A DNA stretch of 64,000 bases. Source: an uncultured Carboxylicivirga sp. (GTDB lineage Bacteria > Bacteroidota > Bacteroidia > Bacteroidales > Marinilabiliaceae). Within the stretch, counting starts at the first letter, position 1. Each line of letters opens with the position of its first letter. Made by a program: the position numbers and the translations under genes. The stretch lies in the NCBI RefSeq assembly GCF_963674565.1, contig NZ_OY771430.1, positions 1,984,001 through 2,048,000 on the forward strand. The letters run 5' to 3'. Below, in pieces: positions 28,795 through 38,700 of this stretch. The notes beneath the pieces were generated by a model. The model was not told the origin of the DNA, made no database searches, and saw only the letters and a program-made list of their open reading frames with translations.

Positions 28795-31700
28795 ATGAGA
28801 TATATACTATTACTAGCTATTAGTACAATACTAATTAAAACATCAAATGCACAGTATATTATTGATTTTTCTTCGGATAACCAGAAAGGGTGTTCGCCCG
28901 TCATTATTAGTTTCAATAATCTTTCAACGTACCCTGAAGGCACAACTTATTTTTGGGATTTTGGAAACGGGAACACTTCAACTGAATTAAATCCTCAAAC
29001 AACCTATTCTATTTATGGTACTTATACAATATCATTAAGTGCAACCTATAACGGTATTACAGAAACAATTGTCAAGGATAATTATTTACTTGTTTATGCG
29101 CAGCCCGAAGTAGACATTGAAGTAATTGGTAATAATAGAGGATGTGTTCCTTTAACAGTTAATATGCAACCCAACAATATAAATGGAGCAAACATTAATC
29201 AATATACATGGAGTTTTGGGGATGGCAATATCAGCACACATGAAATAACAGAACATACCTATGCTATACAAGGAGATTTCTCCATTACTCTATTGGTGGA
29301 AGACGATAACGGATGTACCGGATCTGTTACCAAAGAAAACTTTATTCAATCATTTAAACCGGTTGCAAAATTTGGTGCTGATAAAACTTATAGCTGTAAC
29401 GGTGAAATAGAAGTAAATTTCAACAATCTTTCTGAAAGCATTTTAAATTTCTCAAGCATTTGGTCGTTCGGCGATAATGAGGAATCTGATCTAAATTCTC
29501 CCTTTCATAAATACAACAATAAGGGTTTATATGATGTTGCCTTAAAAATAACCGATGAATTGGGATGCTCTGATTCAATTGATGTAAGCGAATTGATTCG
29601 AATCGATAAGGTTAAAGCGTCATTTTTAACCAATAAGGACACCATATGCCTTAATGAGCCACTTACTTTTTTAAACTCAAGCTCTGATGCGATTAATTAC
29701 ACATGGACGTTTAGCGACGGTACTGAACTGAAAAGTAAAGATGTAACCAAAGCTTTTAATAACTATGGTAATGTAACAGTAACTTTAACTGCCGAAAACA
29801 ACAATTGTAAATCAGACACATCAACCATCATCAACATTGAATATGTAGAAGCAGATTTTACACCCATCGATACCTTTTTATGTCAGGCTAATCAAAATTT
29901 ACAATATTTTGATAAATCTGTAAATGCAGTTGAATGGAACTGGAAATTTGGAAATGGAGAAATTTCCAATAACCAAAATCCTCAGATTTATATAGAAAGC
30001 ACAAAAACACTGGAAGAAAATTATCTTATAACCTACTCCGATACTCTTGAAGTTAAAAGCAAACACAATTGTAAAAGTAAGAAGATTGCAAATAACAACA
30101 TTAAGATAAGAATTCCAGAAATTATTTTAGACAATTCTAACTTAACTGGTTGTGTACCTTTTGAAACAAACCTCCATGCAAATGTTCATTACGATACACC
30201 TAACGATCATATCAAATCAGTACATTGGTTAGTTAATAACATAGTTGTATCAGATAATGAGAATTATACACATTCTCAATCTGATATTGGCAACCAAAAA
30301 ATTATTTATCAGGTCGAAACAAATTTGGGATGTTTGCATACATCTGAATTAACAGTAAGTGCAGGTGAGCAATTAACGCCATATTTTACCATACAACCAG
30401 AAGGTCCGGTTTGCGCCTCAGAAGTTGTAATGTTATCCGGAAAGGTTGAAGAGCCAGATAAAAAGTATAACGTTTTCTGGGACTTGGGAGATGAAAGTGA
30501 AATTTTACCAGCTAATATTATTCCACATCAATTCGAAGACACTGGTTATATGGATATAACATTTGAAGTTATAAACTTTGGATGCAAGAGTTCCATTACT
30601 AAAACAAATGCGATTTATATTAATGGTCCCTATATTGACTTAAGTTTAGTGAATGATTGTGATCTGCCTTTGGATTATAAATTTTTGGGTGATATAAAAG
30701 GTGCTGAACATTATACATGGGACTTTGGTGACGGTAGTAATTTAGTGGAAAATATAGATTCTCCAAGTCACAGCTATAGTATGTCAGGAGATTATATTGT
30801 TGAAATTAATGCATCAAATAATAATAATGGCTGTACCTTTTTAAAAAGAAGGTCAATAAAAGCAAGAGATTTAAAAGCCGATTTTAATATAAATACTGAT
30901 AAAAGATGTCCCAAAAACCCAATTGTCTTTGATGGCAGGTCTTCAATAGATAATTATACATTTAAACAAAACAACATTAACACAAATTACCTTTATTTAA
31001 TAGATAATAAAGAACTTATTACAGACACTACGCTTACCTACAGTTTTAATAGCAAAGGGGCACATACTGTTAGTCTGGTTGTACACGACATCAATCAATG
31101 TATAGACACCTTAACCAAAACAGTGCAAATTTTTAAGCCCGAAGTTAACTTTGAAAGCAATTATAAATTAGGTTGCATGCCTGTAACCTTTAGTTTTAAT
31201 GACCAATCTGTCTCAGACACGCTTTTAACCAGTTGGCAATGGAATTTTGGTGATGGTCAAATATCAGAAGAATCGTCGCCTGATCATGAATATGATAGTT
31301 TTGGTAATTACAATGTAAGCCTTACGGTTCAAGATGCTGAAGGATGTATTTCAACATTAAAAAAAAATGAAGATATCCAGGCTATCTTTCCAGATGCTTC
31401 TTTTATTGCAGATGACACAACAGGTTGTGTCCATCAGGATATCACCTTATCTGAAAATACTACAAGTACAATCTCCTCATACAAATGGTATCTCAATGAA
31501 GAAATTTTATCTGAAATTGCTCAACCAACATTAAACCTTAATGACTCTGGTTATTATACAATTAGGCTTGATATTATTGATGAGCATGGCTGTGAGGCAA
31601 GCAAAATAAAAGAGAAATATATTCATATTCAAGAGCCTCCTCAAACTTATTTTGAGTCATCCAGTAATTATTCTGACTGTTATCCATTTTTAGTTAAATT

Positions 31701-33126
31701 TGAGGATAAATCGGTGACTGACTATCCGGGATCATGGTATTGGTTATTTAATCAGGAATCAAATAAATCAATTTTACAAAACCCGTCATTTATCTATTCT
31801 AAACCGGGAAAATATGATGTCACCCTTATTAGTTCAACGACTTATGGATGCGCTGACACCCTTGTTAGAAAGAATTTTATTGAAGTTAAGGGTCCTTATG
31901 CAAAACCATTAGTTAATGATACAATTTGTATTAACAGCCCGGTTGAACTTTCTGCAACTGACACCTCCGACATTTTTAAAATAGCTTGGGATCTTGGAGA
32001 TGGTAATATCATTAACAATTTGAAGGTCACTCATACTTATAAAACTCCAGGTGAACTGTATCCCTCTCTTATCATCCAATCAGATAGTATTGGTACATGT
32101 AATGTTATAATCAGAGATACAATAAGAGCTATTGATTTTAAAGCAGATTTCTTAACTGATTTAAAGCCAGAATCAGGCTGTATACCCCTTGAAATTAATC
32201 TTAATAATCAATCAATTAATTCCGGTAATATTACCTGGCTTATTAATGATACTCTGCAAACAGAAAATTCAACTTACTCTTTTACTATTCATGAATCTGG
32301 AATAAATACAATTCAACTTATTGCACAGAACACACAATATAGCTGTATTGACACCAGTGATTTAAAAACTATTGAAGCCTATCCACCACCAAACATTACA
32401 ACCAGTAATGACACTCTTATTTGTGTTGGTGATCAGATAATTATTAATGCTTACGGTGGGATAAAATATCTTTGGCAACCTTCATCTTCGTTGGATGATG
32501 AAACTCTAAACAATCCATTAGCTCAACCTGACAGTTCAACACTTTACAAAATACTGGTAACAGATATTAATCAGTGCTCAGCCATTGACTCAATCTATAT
32601 TACAGTTCAACAGATTCCGGAACTTTCAATACCAGATACAACAATTATAATCGGTGAAAGTGTATCAATTCAAATACCTCAAGACGGTTTATTATCAGTG
32701 GAGTGGGAACTGATGGACGGAATTAACTGTACAAATTGTTTTAACAATGAGTTTAAACCCCTTGAGACCACAGAATATAAAGTCTGGATAACAGATACAA
32801 GCAGTTGTTTTACTGTAGATTATTCATATTTAATTAATGTAGATAAAAAATATTCCATCGATCTACCATCCGCATTTACCCCTAATGGAGATGGTGTTAA
32901 CGATCTTTTATTTGTACGTGGCTGGGGCTTGGAGAAATTAATTGAATTTAAAATATTTAACAGATTTGGTGAACTAGTATATCAATCAGTGGATATTGAT
33001 AAAGGATGGGATGGAACTTACAAAGGAAAACTATTACCTACCGAAACATATCAGTATATTGTAAAAGCATTTACATATGACAATGAGATAATCTCAAAAT
33101 CAGGCAGCATTAAGATTATACGTTAA
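28795..33126 (+). CDS. Giant PKD-repeat surface protein with type B T9SS sorting domain
   Basis: A 1443-residue secreted protein with a Sec signal (ILIKTSNAQ). The mature chain is about 14 PKD-like beta domains in tandem (about 20-1240), each with a variant of W.FGDG and a closing GxYxVxLxV strand, for example YTWSFGDGNISTH, YTWDFGDGSNLVE and WQWNFGDGQISEE; several repeats have lost the FGDG part. Most carry a Cys near the GC(V/I)P start and another in the final strand, suggesting one disulfide per repeat. Two SprB-like Ig domains follow (about 1240-1350; KYLWQPSSSLDD). The end is a type B (CHU_C) sorting domain (about 1350-1443): FTPNGDGVNDLLFV, FNRFGELVY, GWDGTYKGK and TYQYIVKA. It should be exported by T9SS and act as an adhesin or gliding-type filament, with the divergent PorP/SprF protein as partner. 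Confidence 0.93.
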   Translation: MRYILLLAISTILIKTSNAQYIIDFSSDNQKGCSPVIISFNNLSTYPEGTTYFWDFGNGNTSTELNPQTTYSIYGTYTISLSATYNGITETIVKDNYLLVYAQPEVDIEVIGNNRGCVPLTVNMQPNNINGANINQYTWSFGDGNISTHEITEHTYAIQGDFSITLLVEDDNGCTGSVTKENFIQSFKPVAKFGADKTYSCNGEIEVNFNNLSESILNFSSIWSFGDNEESDLNSPFHKYNNKGLYDVALKITDELGCSDSIDVSELIRIDKVKASFLTNKDTICLNEPLTFLNSSSDAINYTWTFSDGTELKSKDVTKAFNNYGNVTVTLTAENNNCKSDTSTIINIEYVEADFTPIDTFLCQANQNLQYFDKSVNAVEWNWKFGNGEISNNQNPQIYIESTKTLEENYLITYSDTLEVKSKHNCKSKKIANNNIKIRIPEIILDNSNLTGCVPFETNLHANVHYDTPNDHIKSVHWLVNNIVVSDNENYTHSQSDIGNQKIIYQVETNLGCLHTSELTVSAGEQLTPYFTIQPEGPVCASEVVMLSGKVEEPDKKYNVFWDLGDESEILPANIIPHQFEDTGYMDITFEVINFGCKSSITKTNAIYINGPYIDLSLVNDCDLPLDYKFLGDIKGAEHYTWDFGDGSNLVENIDSPSHSYSMSGDYIVEINASNNNNGCTFLKRRSIKARDLKADFNINTDKRCPKNPIVFDGRSSIDNYTFKQNNINTNYLYLIDNKELITDTTLTYSFNSKGAHTVSLVVHDINQCIDTLTKTVQIFKPEVNFESNYKLGCMPVTFSFNDQSVSDTLLTSWQWNFGDGQISEESSPDHEYDSFGNYNVSLTVQDAEGCISTLKKNEDIQAIFPDASFIADDTTGCVHQDITLSENTTSTISSYKWYLNEEILSEIAQPTLNLNDSGYYTIRLDIIDEHGCEASKIKEKYIHIQEPPQTYFESSSNYSDCYPFLVKFEDKSVTDYPGSWYWLFNQESNKSILQNPSFIYSKPGKYDVTLISSTTYGCADTLVRKNFIEVKGPYAKPLVNDTICINSPVELSATDTSDIFKIAWDLGDGNIINNLKVTHTYKTPGELYPSLIIQSDSIGTCNVIIRDTIRAIDFKADFLTDLKPESGCIPLEINLNNQSINSGNITWLINDTLQTENSTYSFTIHESGINTIQLIAQNTQYSCIDTSDLKTIEAYPPPNITTSNDTLICVGDQIIINAYGGIKYLWQPSSSLDDETLNNPLAQPDSSTLYKILVTDINQCSAIDSIYITVQQIPELSIPDTTIIIGESVSIQIPQDGLLSVEWELMDGINCTNCFNNEFKPLETTEYKVWITDTSSCFTVDYSYLINVDKKYSIDLPSAFTPNGDGVNDLLFVRGWGLEKLIEFKIFNRFGELVYQSVDIDKGWDGTYKGKLLPTETYQYIVKAFTYDNEIISKSGSIKIIR

Positions 33127-33148
33127 ACCAAAAATTAAATACCTATAC

Positions 33149-34018
33149 ATGAATAAACTAATTAAACTTTCTGCATCAGTTATTTTTTTGATACAGTTTA
33201 GTTCACATATTGAATGCAAACCATTAGAGGTATATTCATCCTTTCTATTTAATGAACTAGATTCTACAAAAACAGAGATATTTTCATTTCCTAATCCGGA
33301 TGAAATTATGACGTATATAATGGATGAAACATTCTCTTTTAATGAATACATATTAAGTAACCCGGAAGAAACCTACAGATATTACAACGATGAAGAACAA
33401 AACATATTAGTCGGTTTATATTTAGCTGATCTGGCTTATTGTTTCTGGTTGGATCAACCCGCAAAAGGAATGATCTATTACGATGCCATTGATAATCTAT
33501 CTAATACCCAATCTCTTTTTCCGCATCTATCATTTGATATCAGAGACCGATTAATCAGTAATAATGGTAGTATCGATTCTTTAAAATTCATTTCAAATGA
33601 TATCTATAAACTAACAAAGGATTATCTATTAGAGACAGAAAGATACCATACCTATGCTTATATTACAATGGGAAGCATCCTTGAAAGTCTTTATTTAACT
33701 TTGAATTCCACCGATCTTAAATATGCATCCAGTTCAATCCATCATCGCATTATTGAGCAGCAGAATCTTATTAATAATCTGGAAAATATGCTTAACACTT
33801 ACTTATCCGAAAGTGAATCATCAGAGATTAAAAAGAACTTAAAACCTTTGTTAATAGCATATAAAAACATGGTTATCAAAAAGGGTAAAACAACAATATC
33901 AAATCAAAATGACTTACTAATAATTGGATCCGATCAAATTACAAATCCTGATTTGGAATCCATATTTAAATTTAAAAGTACTGTGGAAGAAATTCGAAAC
34001 AATTGGCTTAAACAATAA
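33149..34018 (+). CDS. Secreted protein of unknown function, paralogue B
   Basis: A 289-residue exported protein with a hydrophobic signal (SASVIFLIQFSSHIEC); the Cys at about residue 23 is not in a good lipobox, so it may be periplasmic instead of lipidated. It is a paralogue of the lipoprotein at 24642, sharing FPNPDEIMTYI, GLYLADLAY, a central GSILESLYLTL segment and the final EIRNNWLK helix. It begins 22 bases after the PKD gene and is followed by the paralogue of the small secreted protein, so the PKD protein and these two are probably transcribed together. No function is known. Confidence 0.7.
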   Translation: MNKLIKLSASVIFLIQFSSHIECKPLEVYSSFLFNELDSTKTEIFSFPNPDEIMTYIMDETFSFNEYILSNPEETYRYYNDEEQNILVGLYLADLAYCFWLDQPAKGMIYYDAIDNLSNTQSLFPHLSFDIRDRLISNNGSIDSLKFISNDIYKLTKDYLLETERYHTYAYITMGSILESLYLTLNSTDLKYASSSIHHRIIEQQNLINNLENMLNTYLSESESSEIKKNLKPLLIAYKNMVIKKGKTTISNQNDLLIIGSDQITNPDLESIFKFKSTVEEIRNNWLKQ

Positions 34019-34022
34019 TATA

Positions 34023-34454
34023 ATGAAGTTATTCAAATATTTATCACTACTTATCTCAATGTTGATCAGTTTCAATATTGTAGCACAAAACTGTCGTGAT
34101 TACGAAAAGAAATGCCCTACTCCTCCAAAAGACTATAAAATCAGTTCGATGTCCAAGTCTTTTTCATTACGCAAGAAACAAACCATCTATGTTAAATTAA
34201 CATTATATGCTGATAGAATTTATTTTCTTTCTGTTGGCGGTAAAAAAGCATTAGGTGATATACACATGCGATTTTTTGAAAATAATGAAGAAAGAAAGAT
34301 TTTATATGACAATGCAATTAACAATTTTAATCAGACTAAATCAATTAGAGTCGAATCTACCATCAATTTAGTAATTGAAGTTTCTGCTCCCTCATATTTT
34401 AAAGATCGGGTAAGAGAATGCAGTGGTTTATTGGTTGCTTATAAAGACATATAA
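34023..34454 (+). CDS. Small secreted protein, paralogue B
   Basis: The ATG at 34023 gives a 143-residue protein with a proper signal peptide (FKYLSLLISMLISFNIVAQ). An open frame extends upstream to 33924, but this would add residues inside the preceding gene and bury the signal, so the later start is chosen. The mature part begins NCRDYEKKC and is beta-rich, with KILYDNA and a late RECSGLLVAY strand matching the paralogue at 22933. It starts 4 bases after the preceding stop. The order here (large protein, then small) is the reverse of the copy at 22933-25532. Confidence 0.7.
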   Translation: MKLFKYLSLLISMLISFNIVAQNCRDYEKKCPTPPKDYKISSMSKSFSLRKKQTIYVKLTLYADRIYFLSVGGKKALGDIHMRFFENNEERKILYDNAINNFNQTKSIRVESTINLVIEVSAPSYFKDRVRECSGLLVAYKDI

Positions 34455-34518
34455 TTGATAATATATAACATGACCATATAGATTTTCGTTAAAAGTATTT
34501 CTTAATTATATATAGAAA

Positions 34519-35694
34519 CTAAGATAAAGAAAACCTAAAAATGGCACCTTTATCAGGTTCACTTTCAACCCAAATCTCACCGCCAAGAGCCTCAATTAAA
34601 GCCTTCGATATTGTTAAGCCAACTCCTGATCCTTCAAATGGATGATTATTATTTGTTTTGCCTTGCACAAAACGTTCAAAAATTACTTTCTGCATTTCTG
34701 TTGATATTCCTACTCCTGTGTCCTTAACGTAAAATTCCAGTTTAAATCCGGTATAACAAGTGCCAATTTCAACATAACCAGATGGAGTATACTTTATAGC
34801 ATTATTAATTAAATTCATAAACACCTGAAATACTTTTTCTTTGTCTGTTTCAATCACAAACCCATTGGGCAAATCAACTCTTTTAAAAAACTTCAGGCCT
34901 TTATCTTTAATCCCAGGTTCAAATGTTAATATTATTTCATCCAACATTTCATTAAGATCTACCTCCTCAATACATATATCTATGTTTTGTCCTGAATCTA
35001 TTTTAGAAAGAATTACCAGATCATTTATCATTGACATCATTTGCTCACCTGAGTGTTCGATCATTTCGATATAATGGATAAAATTTTCCTTTTCGTCGAA
35101 ATTAAGTTTCAACAATTGGGTAAAACCAAAAATCCCATTCAGTGGAGTTCTTATTTCATGAGATAAATTTTGAAGGAAAATTGTTTTTAGCCGATCATTT
35201 CTTTCAGCTGCTTCTTTAGCCAGATTGAGTGCCCTGGTCCGTTCTTCAACTTTTTGTTCAAGGGTTTCATTCAGATATTTTAATTTATCTATATTTTTTT
35301 TCAATAAAATATGAGTTCTTACTCTCATTAGTAAATCGCCTCGGTTAAATGGTTTGGTTATAAAATCCTGAGCGCCTATTTTAAAACCATAGTGGACGTT
35401 ATTGGTATCGTTATGTGCTGAAAGAAAAATAACCGGCAGACTATCCAAATCATATTTTTCTCTTATTTTTTCGCAGACTTGAAAACCATTCATATCAGGC
35501 AAAACAATATCTAACAATATAAGATCAAAACACTGTACCCCAATCCATTCCAAAGCTCCTACCCCGGAGGTTGCAAATTCTACAAGATATTGGTTCTCTT
35601 TAAGAATATTACCCAATACCTGAATATTTCGTGGATTATCATCAACAATTAAAATACGACCATTCTTTATTGGTTCAGCTAATGTTATACTCAT
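34519..35694 (-). CDS. REC-first histidine kinase, second copy
   Basis: A 391-residue protein with a receiver (about residues 12-128; ILIVDDN, Asp in LILLDIVLPDMNGFQVC, Lys in FITKPFN), a coiled coil, a HisKA domain with its His near 177 in LSHEIRTPLNGI, and an intact HATPase domain (about 275-390; NLINNAIKYTPSG, VKDTGVGI, GSGVGLTISK). It lies 19 bases downstream of the 1726-residue sensor, matching the hybrid-kinase plus REC-kinase pair at 14732-18989. It probably relays phosphate from that sensor. It converges with the small secreted protein gene 64 bases away, with no GC-rich terminator between them. Confidence 0.92.
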   Translation of the reverse strand: MSITLAEPIKNGRILIVDDNPRNIQVLGNILKENQYLVEFATSGVGALEWIGVQCFDLILLDIVLPDMNGFQVCEKIREKYDLDSLPVIFLSAHNDTNNVHYGFKIGAQDFITKPFNRGDLLMRVRTHILLKKNIDKLKYLNETLEQKVEERTRALNLAKEAAERNDRLKTIFLQNLSHEIRTPLNGIFGFTQLLKLNFDEKENFIHYIEMIEHSGEQMMSMINDLVILSKIDSGQNIDICIEEVDLNEMLDEIILTFEPGIKDKGLKFFKRVDLPNGFVIETDKEKVFQVFMNLINNAIKYTPSGYVEIGTCYTGFKLEFYVKDTGVGISTEMQKVIFERFVQGKTNNNHPFEGSGVGLTISKALIEALGGEIWVESEPDKGAIFRFSLS

Positions 35695-35713
35695 TTATGA
35701 TCTTCCTCCATAA

Positions 35714-38700
35714 TTAAAGTTGGTCAATTAAGGTTTTATAATTTTTTAAATGAAGAAGTATTTTTTCAATATTAAAACTTTCTGCAGCAATAACCAGCTC
35801 ATTACCTAGAATCTTTAATTCTTCAAAATTATGAAGCTGTGCTAATTCAACTAAATCATTTCCAAAATCTCTAATTTTATCAATTGGCTGCCTTAACTTA
35901 AACGATTCATATCGTCTGGCAAAATCATTGTTTAAGGTTGTGACTAAAACTTCTTTATTCTTAACATCAAGAGTTGAGGAAAGTACCTTATTTTTAGATT
36001 CTTCTATTGTTATAATTTTATTTGGCAAGTGTTTCATAAGCACGAAATATAGATCCTGAATTTGAAGTGGCTTCATCAAAACACCTGCAAAACCATTATT
36101 CTTTATCTTTTTTTCTTGCTCTAACATCACCGATGCGGAGTAGGCATAAACAGGAATGTGTTTAAATTTATCGTTATTTTTTAATTGAATAATCAATTCA
36201 TGTCCGCTAACTTCCGGCATCATTATATCAATGATAAATAAATCTGGAGTATAATCTTCTAATTTAGCAAACGCTGTAATTGCACTATCTGCTTCTACAA
36301 TTTCAATTTTTGTATCATATAGTATATCCTTTATAAATTGTCGATTCTCCCTGATATCATCAACAACCATTATACTGGCTCTATCAAATTCAATATTGGA
36401 TGGATTAATGGGTAGTACTTCATCTTCATATCGATGATGCATCTTAAACTGTACATTTTTAATCGTAACACAAAACTTACTACCCTTACCTAATTCTGAA
36501 GCAACCTGGATATCACCATTCATCAGATTAATTAATTGCTTGCTGATGGCAAGTCCCAATCCGGTTCCTCCCTTTGTGTGAAACTCTCTGAGTTGAACAA
36601 ACGATTTAAAAATATTATTCTTAAAATCATCAGGTATTCCAATTCCTGTATCGATTACTTCAATAATTACATCAACGATACCTTTATTTGATGTATTTTG
36701 ATTCTTTCTGTTAATAACACTGGCTACTAATCTAACAGATCCTGTTTCGGTAAATTTAATTGCATTACCGATCAGATTAATGATCACTTGACGTAATCGG
36801 GAAGCATCAATATGGATAGAAATGCCTTTTTGAGCTTTAATCTTTATCTCGAATTTTAAGCCCTTTTCAGAAGCCGCTAAATAAAATATTTTATCAAATT
36901 CTTTAAAAAATGAAAATACTTCTATGAACTCAGGTTTTAAATCAATTTTACCTGCTTCTACTTTAGAAAGATCCAGAATATCGTTTATTAGGTTCAGAAG
37001 TGAATTACCACTGGTAATGATGGAATTCAAAAACTCTTTCTCTCTTTCATTTTTGATATAATTATTTAACAGATTTGAATAGCCTAAAATGGCATTCATT
37101 GGTGTTCTAATCTCATGGCTCATGTTGGCTAAAAATTCACTTTTAGCATTATTAGCCCTAAATGCTTCTTCCTGGGCATTTACTAATATTGATTCATAGT
37201 TTTTCTGTGCGGTTATATCACGAGCTGCTGCATATAATAAATTATTAAATGGCACAACATGCCAATCGAGGTAAAGATACTCTCCGTTTTTAGCTCTGAA
37301 ACGATTTATAAATCCACCAAGTAATTGACCCTGTTGTAACTGAAACAAAGCATTTTTTGTAGTTAACTTATCATCGGGATGAATATAGTTTAACACATTC
37401 GTATGTAAAATCTCATTTTTTTCATACCCTAATATGTTCTCCCATGAATTATTCACTTTAATAAACTCACCTTCAATTGATCCAATACATAAAAAATCCA
37501 ATGAAATACTAAAAAAGTTTTCCAATTCTTCAGATTTATCTCTCAGTGCCTCTTCAATTTGCAAACGTTCATTTATTTCATCCTTTAGTTTAATATTTAA
37601 TGATTTCAGAGTTAAAGTTCGTTCCTCCACTTTTTGCTCCAGTTTTTCATTTAATTCTAGAATTTTTTGTTCCGTCTTTTTTCGTTCGGTAATATCCTGT
37701 TTTATGGCAATAAAATTTGTGATAATATCATTCTCATTTTTTACAGGAGTTATTATCATATGCTCCCAGAATAATGTTCCATTCTTCTTTTTATTTATTA
37801 AATCACCTTCCCATGAGTGTCCGGAATTTATCGTTTTCCAAAGATTTTTATAAAACTCATCACTTTGTTTACCTGACTTCAAGACGTTTGGTTTAATTCC
37901 TATAATTTCCTTATCATCATAACCAGTAATAATAGAAAAAGCTTTATTAACATAGGTAATTTTTGAATCCAGATCAGTAATAACAACAGAAACCGGACTT
38001 TGCTGTACTGCATGATTTAATTTACGAATTTCATTTTCATTATTAATTTGATCTGTTATATCTCGTACGAACCTGATTACTTTGTTTTTAATAAAAGGAA
38101 CAGTACGAACTTCAAGGTTCACTATTTTATTATTAATAACCGGAGAAAAAACATGAGTAACTAATTCCTGTTTACTAATTGCTTCCCTTATTTTTTTGAT
38201 ATTTACTTCTCCAAGTTCTTGACCAAAAACATCAATAAGATTTGTGCCAATAAATTCAGACTTCGGCTTAATGAAATCATTTGACTTGGTTGTATATGCT
38301 TCTAAGAAATTACCTTCTTCATCATGTACGAAAAGTTTATCAGGTATTGAACTTATAATAGCAGATAACTTTTCATTTTGCTGTATTAATTTTGATTCAA
38401 CATCTTTCTTCTCTGAAATATTAATGAAAACACCTGAAACTTCAACCATGTTTTTACCCTGATATCTGATAGCAATATCAGACTGAAGCCAAATTTGTGA
38501 ATTATCTGGTAAGATATATCTGAATTGTATGGAGTAATCAAAATAATTGATGTTTTTCCAACTAAAGTTTTTAAAGTGTACTTTATCCTCTTCATGAACA
38601 TGAATAAAAATCTCATCCAATGATTGCGGTATCTCAGAGTTATCAATTCCTAATAATTTAATACAATTTTCAGACAGATTAAATTTTCCGGTCACCAAAT

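Noticed and set aside
33924..34022. Upstream extension of the small secreted protein at 34023
   Set aside because: It overlaps the preceding gene and would place the signal peptide inside the chain.
37434..37853. 139-codon open frame opposite the large sensor kinase
   Set aside because: It is Ser/Phe-rich shadow sequence on the opposite strand of well-supported PAS domains.
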